A stretch of DNA of 17,432 nucleotides from Prevotella sp. CAG:891 (GCA_000437675.1 FR901667.1:1-17432); one strand, 5' to 3'. Shown: positions 1-7,713, counted from the stretch's first letter. Program-made: numbers and translations. The notes: generated by a model from the letters alone, not told the origin.

Positions 1-16
1 ATTGGTATCTCCGAAG

Positions 17-39
17 CCGCTAAATCTTTAGTTTAGCGG
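17..39. other. Short hairpin at left edge
   Basis: Bases 17-24 (CCGCTAAA) pair perfectly with 32-39 across a 7-nt loop. No T-tract follows on either strand. It may be the remains of a terminator for a gene lying off the left edge, or a leader hairpin of the hexosaminidase transcript. Nothing else is recognisable in bases 1-179. No convincing TAnnTTTG promoter box was found for the downstream gene. Confidence 0.35.
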
Positions 40-179
40 TAGTTCACACATTTACACAAAAATCGTAGGTTCTACACTGCTTGTCATTCGTTTGTGGATG
101 GGCAGCATTCTGTAGCTCTTTCACGTTTAAAACCCATTTGCTGCTTATTCCGAAAGGCAGTAATATTTCATTTGTTTTT

Positions 180-2198
180 ATGAAACGACCCCTTAGTTAT
201 ATCCTCGCCCTGTTCACTTTGCCTTTTGCCCCACTTGGCGCGCAGACGCTCTTGCCCAAGCCGCAGCAAGCAGTGATGCAGAAAGGCAGTTTCCGCATTG
301 ATAAACCCTTCCGCATTGACAATGCTGCAGGCAATGCCGCGCTCAATTTTTACGACGTTTTGCAACCTGCAGCCGCCCGTATGCCCCACGCCTCAACCCA
401 TCGTTATGTGCGTTACCAGCTCGACAAATCGTTGCCCTCGGCCGAAGCATACCGTTTGCAAGTAAGTGCCGACAGCATACTCATCACAGCCAAGGGGCAT
501 GAAGGTTTTATGCGAGCCGCTCAGACGCTTAATCAGCTTGTTACCCGGCGCGGAATAGCCTGCTGCACCGTGACCGACAGTCCCGCCTTTGCATGGCGCG
601 GCGTGATGATTGACGTGAGCCGCCATTTTTTCAGTATCGACTTTTTGAAAAAGCAAATTGATGCGTTAGCCCGTTACAAAATAAACCGGCTCCATCTGCA
701 CCTGACCGATGCTGCCGGATGGCGAATGGAAATCAAACGCTATCCGCTTCTTACCTCGCTGGCAGCCTGGCGCACTGATTCGTTATGGAAAACCTGGTGG
801 AACAACGGCCAACGACACTATGCTGCTGAAGGTACACCCGGGGCCTACGGGGGATATTACACCCAGGATGAATTGCGCGCACTCAATGACTATGCACAGC
901 AACGAGGCATCACCCTTGTGCCCGAAATTGAGATGCCGGCCCATTCGGAAGAAGTGCTCACAGCCTATCCCGAACTCTCGTGTACACACGAACCTTACAA
1001 ACAGGCCGACTTCTGTCCCGGCAACGAAGCAACCTATACTTTTTTGGAAAATGTGCTGACCGAAGTGATGGAAGTGTTTCCCTCCACCTATATCCATGTA
1101 GGCGGTGATGAGGCCGGCAAGGCATCGTGGCCAAAGTGTCCGCGCTGTCAGGCTTTGATGCAAAAATTGGGTATCGACCACGTAGATGGTTTGCAAACCT
1201 ATCTGATTAACCGTATGGGCAAGTTCTTGCAATCGCATGGACGCCAAATGTTGGGGTGGGATGAAATCATTGCCGACTCTCTGCCCCAAGGCACTGCCGT
1301 GATGGTGTGGCGCGGTACGGACAAGGCAGGCGAAGCCATTCGCAAGGGGTGCGACGTGGTGCTTTCGCCCGGTGCCTATTGTTATCTCGACAGCTATCAG
1401 GATGCACCGCCCACCCAGCCTGAAGCCATTGGCGGCTATCTGCCTCTGCAAAAAGTGTATGCTTACGACCCCTTGCAAAACCTTACGCCCGATGAATGCA
1501 AACGGGTGAAAGGGGTGCAAGGAAATTTGTGGACAGAATACGTGCCCACGCCCGAGCAGGCTGAATATATGCTTTATCCGCGTGTATTAGCCTTGGCAGA
1601 AATAGGGTGGAACGGCACTGGGCAAAAGGATTATGCCGACTTTCGTCAGCGTGCTGAACGTGAAGTAGACGTTTTGCAGCGCAAGGGTATCCATGCCTTT
1701 GATTTAAAGAATGAACGTGGCGAACGCCCCGAAGCCTTGCAGCCCGGGAAGCACAAGGCTGTTGGTGCCAAGGTGCAATATAATTTGCCTGCCCATCCTT
1801 ATTACCTCGCCGGTGGCGACGGAGCATTGACCGATGGTTTGCGTGGCGGTTGGGCCAACAACGACGGACGTTGGCAAGGCTTTATCAAAGGCAAGCGTTT
1901 CGATGTAGTGGTCGATTTGGGTTCGGTGCAGTCAGTCAGCCGCGTTGCGTGCGACTTCATGCAGTCGTGCGGTCCCGAAATATTCTTCCCCTCTGCGTTT
2001 ATTGTTTCCGTATCGGCCGATGGGCAGCAATTCACCGAAGTAGCGCGTACGAGTTATGAATCGGCCAAAACCGTGTTGCCCGATGTGCGCACCTGTTCTT
2101 GGAAAGGAACAGCCACCGAAGCACGCTATGTGCGCGTGCAAGCCGAACCTTCAGCCTTTGGCGGCTGGGTATTTACCGACGAGGTGATGATAGAATAA
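180..2198 (+). CDS. GH20 beta-N-acetylhexosaminidase, secreted
   Basis: Exo-acting hydrolase that removes terminal beta-linked GlcNAc/GalNAc from glycans, probably in the periplasm or on the outer membrane. I chose the ATG at 180 (672 aa) because it begins directly with a signal peptide (MKRP, hydrophobic core, cleavage near AQT at 21-23); the open frame runs upstream to 81 but that part does not look like a leader. Residues about 25-130 are the GH20 N-terminal alpha/beta domain. The catalytic TIM barrel follows from about 135 to 480, with RGVMIDVSRHF (140-150), HLHLTD (172-177), and the catalytic Asp310-Glu311 pair in HVGGDE. The Glu is the acid and the Asp positions the substrate acetamido group (family knowledge). 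Residues about 535-672 look like a discoidin/CBM32-type beta-sandwich. The last 61 bp are duplicated at 3485-3545. Substrate preference cannot be read from the sequence. Confidence 0.95.
   Translation: MKRPLSYILALFTLPFAPLGAQTLLPKPQQAVMQKGSFRIDKPFRIDNAAGNAALNFYDVLQPAAARMPHASTHRYVRYQLDKSLPSAEAYRLQVSADSILITAKGHEGFMRAAQTLNQLVTRRGIACCTVTDSPAFAWRGVMIDVSRHFFSIDFLKKQIDALARYKINRLHLHLTDAAGWRMEIKRYPLLTSLAAWRTDSLWKTWWNNGQRHYAAEGTPGAYGGYYTQDELRALNDYAQQRGITLVPEIEMPAHSEEVLTAYPELSCTHEPYKQADFCPGNEATYTFLENVLTEVMEVFPSTYIHVGGDEAGKASWPKCPRCQALMQKLGIDHVDGLQTYLINRMGKFLQSHGRQMLGWDEIIADSLPQGTAVMVWRGTDKAGEAIRKGCDVVLSPGAYCYLDSYQDAPPTQPEAIGGYLPLQKVYAYDPLQNLTPDECKRVKGVQGNLWTEYVPTPEQAEYMLYPRVLALAEIGWNGTGQKDYADFRQRAEREVDVLQRKGIHAFDLKNERGERPEALQPGKHKAVGAKVQYNLPAHPYYLAGGDGALTDGLRGGWANNDGRWQGFIKGKRFDVVVDLGSVQSVSRVACDFMQSCGPEIFFPSAFIVSVSADGQQFTEVARTSYESAKTVLPDVRTCSWKGTATEARYVRVQAEPSAFGGWVFTDEVMIE
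2138..2198 (+). repeat. 61-bp direct repeat, copy 1 (3' end of hexosaminidase)
   Basis: These bases encode the last 19 residues and stop codon of the hexosaminidase. They match 3485-3545 at 58 of 61 positions. The differences are one A/T (2171 against 3518) and an adjacent GA/AG pair near the stop. The two copies lie 1347 bp apart in the same orientation and bracket the cyclodeaminase locus. Confidence 0.95.
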
Positions 2199-2217
2199 AT
2201 GCTTTATGTCTGTAAAA

Positions 2218-2269
2218 AAATAAACGTCAATGTAGTAACTATTTAAAGTTGACACATTGGCGTTTATTT
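2218..2269. terminator. Bidirectional terminator between hexosaminidase and cyclodeaminase
   Basis: A 16-bp stem (2218-2233 with 2254-2269, one G-T wobble) with a 20-nt loop. An A-tract at 2214-2220 gives a U-tract on the minus strand, so it is a good terminator for the leftward cyclodeaminase gene. The plus-strand side has only the weaker TTTATTT. It serves two convergent genes. Its loop contains the same AAC...AAGTTG pattern as the terminator at 3568-3618. Confidence 0.8.
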
Positions 2270-2273
2270 GCTA

Positions 2274-3241
2274 TTAAATCCAGAACTTTTCAGTTTCTTT
2301 TACGATTTTGACGTTGGGAACTTCTTTATTTTCAATCAAATCATATATTTTCGAAGCATAAACTACATCATGGAGTGCAAGGCCGTAATTATAGTCAATT
2401 ATCCTTTGTTCCTCAGATTTTCTTCCCGGATCACGTCCTGCAAGCACTTCGCCAATTTCGTTATAGTCGTTGAACTGTGGGAAGAACTTAAAGCCCTTGA
2501 CGTGGTCGGTGTCATCGCCAAAAACACGGTCAAAAGTGACATCACAATTTTGTAATCCTCTCATATGAACAGGTATAACTGTTACCCCGGGTTGAAATGT
2601 TTTTTCGTCCTCAACAAGCAGTCCGTTTGCACTGGTGATGCAACTGAAAAACACATCAACTGAACGAGCCATTTCGTTGATGTCATCCACGATTTCGAAC
2701 GACACATTATCATAGTTTTTGAATCGTTCAATGAATAGTTCAGCTTGGTTTTTATATCGGAGCAATTTAACGTCGAAATGCTTTTCTGGTTCTGCTTCAA
2801 GTACGCAGAGCATCGTGGCTCGCGCGGTGTTACCTAAGCCTACAAAGCCGTAAACATGTGCATTGGTTTTACGAAGAGCCTTAGCCGAAACAGCTGCCAC
2901 GGCTCCGGTACGCATGGTTGTAATCCAATCACAATCAACGAGTGCAAGCAGTTTTCCATTGTTTGCATTGTAAAGTAACATGTCGCTGCCAAGTGAGGGA
3001 ACAGCTCCTTCTATGCGATGTACTTCTTTAATACAAAATATCTGTTCGCATTTTTATTCTCCTTTTTTTGTGGCAGTAGACAAGGCATAGAGGTAAAGAA
3101 GTCATATTCAGCAGGATGCACACTTATTTTTGCGGGGAGTTGTGCTTCAGCTTTCATTGCAAAACTTTCATAAATCCATGCGACACACTCTTTGGCCGAA
3201 ATACCTAAAGAGCGTATTAAGTTTTCAGAAATTATTTTCAC
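2274..3241 (-). pseudogene. Ornithine cyclodeaminase / mu-crystallin family, frameshifted
   Basis: NAD(P)-dependent family whose members include ornithine cyclodeaminase and alanine dehydrogenase; the actual substrate is unknown. The reading begins at a GTG at 3241 (an in-frame TAA lies just upstream) and runs as MKIISENLIRSLGISAKE. It hits a stop at 3011. The homologous reading continues in another frame through CIKEVHRIEGAVPSLGSD and on to the stop at 2274. One extra base in the T5 run at 3051-3055 would join the two into about 322 aa, the usual family length. Later motifs are intact: TMRTGAVAAVSAKAL, the Rossmann GFVGLGNTARA, and VFGDDTDH. The IKEV segment, which normally holds a substrate-binding Lys, lies just past the break. 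Base composition is more AT-rich than the neighbours. It may be a true pseudogene, a phase-variable tract or a sequencing error. Confidence 0.85.
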
Positions 3242-3348
3242 GGTTTGTTGTTTTTATTTATAGATGAGCAAATTCCATCCTCAAAATGGGTGATGGAAAG
3301 TAACATACAATAGATTTGTAATACGAAGGAGTAATGATGTTACGCATG

Positions 3349-3381
3349 CAAAAATAGAGAAAATGAATGAGTTTTCCAAAG
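3349..3381 (-). promoter_or_regulatory. Bacteroidetes-type promoter for cyclodeaminase locus
   Basis: On the minus strand the -7 box TATTTTTG lies at 3356-3349. A -33 box CTTTG lies at 3381-3377, with 20 nt between them. Both fit the Bacteroidetes consensus. The leader before the GTG at 3241 is about 100 nt. The promoter travels inside the block bounded by the 61-bp repeats. Confidence 0.6.
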
Positions 3382-3484
3382 TTTTGTTTATTAAAGAATT
3401 GGGGTTTTGGGAACTTAGCATTGGGCAAAATTCTGTTGCCTTATGTACGCATTCGTGTTTGGTATATAACTGTTATCAAAGAAG

Positions 3485-3545
3485 GCAAGCCGAACCTTCA
3501 GCCTTTGGCGGCTGGGTTTTTACCGACGAGGTAGTGATAGAATAA
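3485..3545 (+). repeat. 61-bp direct repeat, copy 2: orphan 3' end of hexosaminidase
   Basis: Encodes QAEPSAFGGWVFTDEVVIE plus a stop, the same tail as the hexosaminidase with one changed residue (Met to Val). Nothing upstream (3382-3484) resembles the rest of the enzyme. The open frame at 3363-3545 that reaches this tail is therefore a chance fusion, not a gene. The copy is followed by a terminator arranged like the one after the first copy. Confidence 0.9.
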
Positions 3546-3567
3546 CCTCCCCTTTTTAGAAATAAAA

Positions 3568-3618
3568 AAAGTGACGCAAATGTGCAACCTATTCAAGTTG
3601 CTGCATTTGCGTCACTTT
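3568..3618. terminator. Terminator at the end of the outer-membrane operon
   Basis: A perfect 15-bp stem (3568-3582 with 3604-3618), with inner GCAAC/GTTGC pairing and an A-tract at 3564-3570 that becomes a U-tract on the minus strand. It ends the leftward operon that finishes at 3628. It may also have served the hexosaminidase before the intervening block appeared. Confidence 0.85.
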
Positions 3619-3627
3619 CTGTTAGTA

Positions 3628-4470
3628 TTAAAAACCAATGCTGAATCCCACGGTTAAAGGCGTGAACGATGGACCGAAATCAGTGTTCAGCACCTTGCAC
3701 GGACTGTATTTGGCATACACACCTAGCCAACGCCAGTTGAGTAGGACTCCGAAGTCTACCGACACCGGCTGGTGGTGAATGTGCGAGTCACCTTCTTTAA
3801 CGTGATGTACTACCGTTTCGTTTGGCACTAGTTCAGTATCGACTATGCGGTATTGAGTTTCGATAGAAGCAAAGGTATTGAAGTTCAAGGTTGCTGAAAG
3901 TCCCACTTTCCACTGGTTGCCAAGGTGGAAAGCGTAAGTGAACGGAACGCTGATGCTAAATACCTTGATGCGCGAACTGCCGATTTCGCTCACTTCTTCA
4001 GGATATGGGCTGATAATGAGATTTGCGTTGGTGTCCTTGTCGAAACGCGAACGTCCCGTCATTCTGAAGTTGCGCCAGTTTACTCCCAGCCCCATGCTGA
4101 AGTACTGTTTGCGGTTGCGCGTGTACCAGCGGTAGGTTAGAGGTGTAAATCCCACTTCAATGGATGACCCCATGTCAATGTCCATGGCTTTGGGCGCATC
4201 GATGGCCTGCACGAAACCGATGTGAAAGTCGCCAAAGTAGAATTTAGATTTACGTTTGCCCAAGTGGCATTTTGTTTTTTTCTTGATGTCTGTTAAAGAG
4301 AGCATGTGGCAATCCTTTTCGGCATCGGTCAGTGAACTGTCATTATCAATATGGCGTGTGGCATTGTTGGCCGACGTATCACTTACAAGGACAGAATCCG
4401 TTTGCTCTTGTGCCGTAACCAGTTGCCAACAACTTAGTGATGCGATGATTAAAGTGTAAAAACGTAGCAT
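3628..4470 (-). CDS. Outer-membrane beta-barrel protein, function unknown
   Basis: 280 aa. A signal peptide (MLRFYTLIIASLSCWQLVTA, cleavage before QEQ) is followed by a polar, low-complexity stretch to about residue 75. Then come alternating aromatic/polar strands typical of a small barrel (FYFGDFHIGFVQA, YFSMGLGVNWRNF, SVPFTYAFHLG, VSVDFGVLLNWRWLGVYAKYSP), ending in a terminal Phe as BAM substrates do. It lies 14 nt after the preceding barrel gene, and the C-termini are alike (YAKYSP...LTVGFSIGF against YVLYSP...LSIGYTF), which suggests paralogues. It is the last gene of the sigma-factor operon. No enzymatic motif was seen and no substrate can be assigned. Confidence 0.85.
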   Translation of the reverse strand: MLRFYTLIIASLSCWQLVTAQEQTDSVLVSDTSANNATRHIDNDSSLTDAEKDCHMLSLTDIKKKTKCHLGKRKSKFYFGDFHIGFVQAIDAPKAMDIDMGSSIEVGFTPLTYRWYTRNRKQYFSMGLGVNWRNFRMTGRSRFDKDTNANLIISPYPEEVSEIGSSRIKVFSISVPFTYAFHLGNQWKVGLSATLNFNTFASIETQYRIVDTELVPNETVVHHVKEGDSHIHHQPVSVDFGVLLNWRWLGVYAKYSPCKVLNTDFGPSFTPLTVGFSIGF

Positions 4471-4484
4471 GGTTAGAAAGGGTG

Positions 4485-5363
4485 TTAGAATGTGTAACCA
4501 ATGGAAAGTGAATTAAAGTTGGGGGCAACAGGCGAAGTGGAACGCTTCAGCGGACTGTAAAGCACATACAATCCTCCCCATTCTTTGGAAGCTACATCGA
4601 AGCGGAAACTTACGCCGAAGGGGCGTCGGTCAATGTGGCGGTAGCGGTCGGTGATGTGTTGATTGCCTATATTGTAGCGATTTTTGACTAGCATTTTCGG
4701 ATAAAATTCCGGAATTACCATCAGGCGCATTTCTGTTTTTTTCGTGCTGTACTGATAACCCAGCTGCAAGCCTAATGAGTAAGTAAACAGTCGCGAACGT
4801 CGGTGTGTGCTTTCGTCAGCAAAGGGCAGGGTGCTTAAGTGTGAGTTCTGCTTAATCCACTGCAGACCTTTGCGCTGCTTGAAACAATCAGCTTCGAAGC
4901 CCAATCCGGCAATGAGTGCGTGGTTTTTGCGTGGCAACTGTGTAATCAGTTCAAAAATGTTGAAGCCAGCGTGCAATCCCACTTTGGCGTTGAACTGATT
5001 GGTGCGTTGCAAAGGAATAGTTGCACCCAGGCGCAGCCCCGAAATCATTTGGAATGTATATTTTGTATTGTTCTTTGTTTTTTTAAAGGGAAGTGCGAGC
5101 GAAAAGTCCCATTTTGTGGCATGCTCATTGATCGAGGCATTCATTTCGTCGTTCGAACTGATGGTGTGATTGTAGCGATACCCCGGTTCACCTTCGCGAC
5201 CATAAATATAAAAACTCGTTTCAGAGCCCGCAGCATTGCTTGTAACGATAATGCTGTCGGGGCGAATTACTTTATGCACGGTGTCATTGACAACCGTCGG
5301 TTGTGATTGAGCCGATGCCGTGAGGCACATGAGGCTGCAAAAGATGAAAAGCAGATCTTTCAT
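4485..5363 (-). CDS. Outer-membrane beta-barrel protein, function unknown
   Basis: 292 aa with a signal peptide (MKDLLFIFCSLMCLTASA, then QSQP), a polar linker to about residue 80, and barrel-like strands (WDFSLALPFKKTK, MISGLRLGATIPL, AKVGLHAGFNIFE, YSLGLQLGYQYSTKK, GVSFRFDVASKEWGGLYVLYSP) with a terminal Phe. It is related to the next gene, at least in its last strands. It sits between a DUF6108 gene and the second barrel on the same strand with short gaps, so it is probably co-transcribed from the sigma-factor promoter. Whether it is a channel, an assembly factor or a structural barrel is unknown. Confidence 0.85.
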   Translation of the reverse strand: MKDLLFIFCSLMCLTASAQSQPTVVNDTVHKVIRPDSIIVTSNAAGSETSFYIYGREGEPGYRYNHTISSNDEMNASINEHATKWDFSLALPFKKTKNNTKYTFQMISGLRLGATIPLQRTNQFNAKVGLHAGFNIFELITQLPRKNHALIAGLGFEADCFKQRKGLQWIKQNSHLSTLPFADESTHRRSRLFTYSLGLQLGYQYSTKKTEMRLMVIPEFYPKMLVKNRYNIGNQHITDRYRHIDRRPFGVSFRFDVASKEWGGLYVLYSPLKRSTSPVAPNFNSLSIGYTF

Positions 5364-5435
5364 AGTCTATCTGTATTGAAATTTAATCAGTGAGTAAGTT
5401 CAGCAGATGTTCTAAAAGTAACCTTCAACATCAGC

Positions 5436-5891
5436 TTATTTGGCAAATTTGCTTTTTAATTCGTCGAGCGTGGCCGATCCTTGCATATAAATGAGCGTAA
5501 GCGTGTTTTGTCTGGAAGTCGTAGAGTTCAGCGAATTGTTTCGGAAGAACAAGTAACGTCGGGTTTTATCTATTGGCCGTAGTTGGTAAAAACCATAATA
5601 AAGTCGTGCACCTTTGCTCCCAGCCTCCTTGTCAATGGCCTCTTTGGTATCGGTTTTGATAGCTTTTTCCAATTCAGCGATGTTTACCGCATGAACTGGC
5701 AACGTCAGGCTGCGAAATAGCGACAGTTTGTAGGGTTTAAGTTGTTTGCCCTTAATCAGCGTTTCGGTAGCATCCTTTCTTTTCCCATAGGAACTGTCAA
5801 AGAATTTGCCTATCTGCAGATCCTTTTGAGCTGAAAGGGGGAGAGAGCCGAAACAGAGCAGGCATAGCATAAGAATGAGTGAATGTTTCAT
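5436..5891 (-). CDS. DUF6108 family exported protein
   Basis: 151 aa from the ATG at 5891, chosen because it starts a clean signal peptide (MKHSLILMLCLLCFGSLPLSA, cleavage before QKD). The open frame extends 18 codons further upstream without leader character. The mature part carries blocks I recognise from Bacteroides DUF6108 proteins: KDLQIGKFFDSSYGKRKDA, KPYKLSLFRSLTL, ARLYYGFYQL, RYLFFRNNS and TLIYMQGSATLDELK. The function of the family is not established. It is usually encoded with a sigma factor and envelope proteins, as here, which points to a periplasmic or envelope role. Confidence 0.8.
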   Translation of the reverse strand: MKHSLILMLCLLCFGSLPLSAQKDLQIGKFFDSSYGKRKDATETLIKGKQLKPYKLSLFRSLTLPVHAVNIAELEKAIKTDTKEAIDKEAGSKGARLYYGFYQLRPIDKTRRYLFFRNNSLNSTTSRQNTLTLIYMQGSATLDELKSKFAK

Positions 5892-5982
5892 GGCATAAAG
5901 CAATGAGAATTGGCATTGTGATTTTAAAGAAAAGTAAAAAGACACGTTTTTAATGAAGCATCGTTGTTGTTATCCAATCAGT

Positions 5983-6489
5983 TTATTCCGTGGGACAAAA
6001 CATCTGCGACATTTGTTCCTCAAAGCCCGGTGCATCGTGCGGTCGGCTGATGTCGGTCAGTGCTTCGTGCATGGCCTGTTCCACCTGTGAGGTATTGGTC
6101 ACCTTTTTGCCATGAATGTAAGCCACACATCGGTTATTTTGTTGGTGAATATATCCTGTGAGTGCGATACCTCCGGCCAGCAGCAGCGGCATGCAAATAG
6201 TAGCAGCACGTTGCCATACGTGCCGACTCGTTAGGGTGAAGCGTTTTCTGCGTGTTGTAAGTCGAATTGTCCGGTCGGGCAAGTTGGTTTTTGGGAAAAC
6301 CAGTGCATCGCAAATAGCTACACCCATAACCGCACGCACCTCGTTGAACTGAGCGTCGGCCCCTTCAGGCGATGCAATGAATTGTTTCAGTGCGGCCTCT
6401 TCCTGTTCCGAGGTTTCAGCATCAAAGTAGCGCTGTATCAGTTGCCGGGCTTGTTCGGCAGTAAGTATTTGAGGCAATGATTTGTTCAT
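5983..6489 (-). CDS. Single-pass membrane protein, probable anti-sigma factor
   Basis: 168 aa from the ATG at 6489 (MNKSLPQIL). An ATG at 6516 would add nine residues and overlap the sigma gene by 14 nt; the shorter start leaves a 13-nt gap. The N-terminal 90 residues are cytoplasmic and helical (AEQARQLIQRYFDAETSEQE is like the zinc-free helical anti-sigma starts of Bacteroidetes). One membrane segment spans about 95-114 (ATICMPLLLAGGIALTGYIH), followed by an exported tail with CVAYIHGKKVTN. No FecR domain was seen. Position directly after an ECF sigma gene supports an anti-sigma role by inference; partner binding is not shown by sequence. Confidence 0.7.
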   Translation of the reverse strand: MNKSLPQILTAEQARQLIQRYFDAETSEQEEAALKQFIASPEGADAQFNEVRAVMGVAICDALVFPKTNLPDRTIRLTTRRKRFTLTSRHVWQRAATICMPLLLAGGIALTGYIHQQNNRCVAYIHGKKVTNTSQVEQAMHEALTDISRPHDAPGFEEQMSQMFCPTE

Positions 6490-6502
6490 AGTCAGGAAGT
6501 TT

Positions 6503-7024
6503 TTAGTCGTTGGCATGTAGTTCTCGGTAAATATCGCGTATGGTTTTTCGTGCTCTCGACAGTTGCATTCTGACAGCTGTCGGTTGCATATTCAGTTCGT
6601 ATGCAATGTCATCGTACGACTTTTCCCGGTAGTCGCGCAAGTGAATAATTTGCTGTTGCAGAGGAGTGAGTCGTGTTCGAATCAGTTGCATCACTTCGTT
6701 GTACTTAATTTGCGTATCCTCTTTGCTTTCATCTGCTGGTTCGCAGTCATTGCGGTAGCATTCAGTCAGTTCAACAAGCGGCGCTGTTTGCCTTCGTCTG
6801 ATTCGGTCAATACTTAAATGCTTCACCGCAACGGTCAGCATGGCAGCGGCCTCGTCTGCTGTGTGAATGTCAGTACGTTTGGTCCACATTTTCACAAAGG
6901 CATCTTGCAGAGCATCTTCTGCATCATCAGCACAGCCCGTCAGGCCGGTAGCCATTCGGAGCAGTCCTTTGCGTAGCCTTTGAAAGGCAGCGAGTAGTGG
7001 ATTATTGTCTGGAGGGTAAGCCAT
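6503..7024 (-). CDS. ECF-type RNA polymerase sigma factor
   Basis: 173 aa. Sigma region 2 spans about 12-80 (AAFQRLRKGLLRMATGLTG, DAEDALQDAFVKMW, AVKHLSIDRIRRR). Region 4 spans about 118-166 (LTPLQQQIIHLRDYREKSYD, a helix-turn-helix continuing through MQPTAVRMQLSRARKTIRD). Regions 1 and 3 are absent, as in ECF sigmas. It directs RNA polymerase to a small regulon, probably including its own operon. It is the first gene of a leftward set: sigma, anti-sigma-like protein, DUF6108, two outer-membrane barrels. The signal is unknown. A candidate promoter with an inverted repeat lies at 7115-7148. Confidence 0.92.
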   Translation of the reverse strand: MAYPPDNNPLLAAFQRLRKGLLRMATGLTGCADDAEDALQDAFVKMWTKRTDIHTADEAAAMLTVAVKHLSIDRIRRRQTAPLVELTECYRNDCEPADESKEDTQIKYNEVMQLIRTRLTPLQQQIIHLRDYREKSYDDIAYELNMQPTAVRMQLSRARKTIRDIYRELHAND

Positions 7025-7114
7025 GTGAGTGATTGAGTTGTTTTACTAAGATAACGCAGATAAATGCTTTTTGTAACAAAATTCAAGAAAAAAAATAAAA
7101 CGAAGGGAGCTGTA

Positions 7115-7148
7115 AGTATTAGCAAAGGTAATCATAAAGGCTAATACT
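7115..7148 (-). promoter_or_regulatory. Candidate sigma-operon promoter inside an inverted repeat
   Basis: A perfect 9-bp inverted repeat (7115-7123 AGTATTAGC with 7140-7148) encloses a minus-strand -7 box TACCTTTG at 7130-7123. No good -33 box is visible 19-22 nt upstream. Transcription would start near 7116, giving a leader of about 90 nt before the sigma gene. The repeat could be an operator or part of a hairpin. Confidence 0.4.
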
Positions 7149-7188
7149 ATCAGGGGTGTGCACCGCATTTTTGTAGGCAAACACACAA

Positions 7189-7224
7189 TAAAAAAAACAG
7201 GTGCTGCCCGCAAGCAACACCTGT
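7189..7224 (-). terminator. Rho-independent terminator of queF
   Basis: A 10-bp stem (7197-7206 with 7215-7224, one G-T wobble) and an 8-nt loop, followed on the minus strand by a run of U from the A-tract at 7189-7196. It lies 34 nt past the queF stop and ends the queuosine gene cluster. Confidence 0.85.
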
Positions 7225-7257
7225 TGAAGAATGAATAAAAACTTTGAAGCAGACAGC

Positions 7258-7713
7258 CTACAAGTCGTGCTGTTGTAAGCGGTAAGCGGCCAATTCCTCG
7301 TATTTTGTGTCCGGACGGCCATAGTTGGCGTACGGGTAAATGCTGATGCCGCCACGAGGGGTAAACAGTCCCGTCACCTCAATGTATTTGGGATTCATGA
7401 GTTTAATCAAGTCCTTCATGATAATGTTCACACAGTCTTCATGAAAATCACCGTGATTACGGAAACTGAACAAATAGAGTTTCAAACTTTTGCTTTCTAC
7501 CATCAAGTGGTCGGGTAGGTAGGCAATGCGAATTTCGGCAAAGTCGGGCTGTCCGGTAATAGGGCAGAGGCTTGTAAATTCCGGGCAGTTAAAGCGCACC
7601 CAGTAATCGTTGCCAGGGTGTTTGTTTTCGAAAGTTTCAAGAACTTCGGGAGCGTAGTCACTCTTGTATTCGGTTTTGCGGCCGAGAGCTTCAAGCTTTA
7701 AATCTTCGCGCAT
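7258..7713 (-). CDS. queF: NADPH-dependent preQ0 reductase QueF
   Basis: Reduces the nitrile of 7-cyano-7-deazaguanine (preQ0) to the amine preQ1 in the cytoplasm, the step before insertion into tRNA by TGT. 151 aa, the short unimodular (YkvM-like) form. Visible motifs are FTSLCPITGQPDFA with the catalytic Cys50 and proton-donor Asp57, then VESKSLKLYLFSFRNHG with the NADPH/substrate-binding E-S-K-S, and FHED at 90-93. It follows the flavodoxin/ferredoxin gene by 64 nt on the same strand and is the last gene of the cluster with queC and the transporter. The short AAAAAACTTAG stretch before its ATG is not a riboswitch (no P1 partner). Confidence 0.95.
   Translation of the reverse strand: MREDLKLEALGRKTEYKSDYAPEVLETFENKHPGNDYWVRFNCPEFTSLCPITGQPDFAEIRIAYLPDHLMVESKSLKLYLFSFRNHGDFHEDCVNIIMKDLIKLMNPKYIEVTGLFTPRGGISIYPYANYGRPDTKYEELAAYRLQQHDL

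Noticed and set aside
783..1520. 245-codon minus-strand open frame inside the hexosaminidase gene
   Set aside because: It is antisense to a clear GH20 catalytic domain, with composition typical of a shadow frame and no recognisable domain.
3363..3545. 60-codon frame ending in the hexosaminidase tail
   Set aside because: Only the repeated tail is meaningful. The upstream part has no homology to the enzyme and overlaps the minus-strand promoter.
2199..3545. Insertion sequence or integron cassette
   Set aside because: There is no transposase, integrase, terminal inverted repeat or short target duplication; only the 61-bp gene-end repeats are present.
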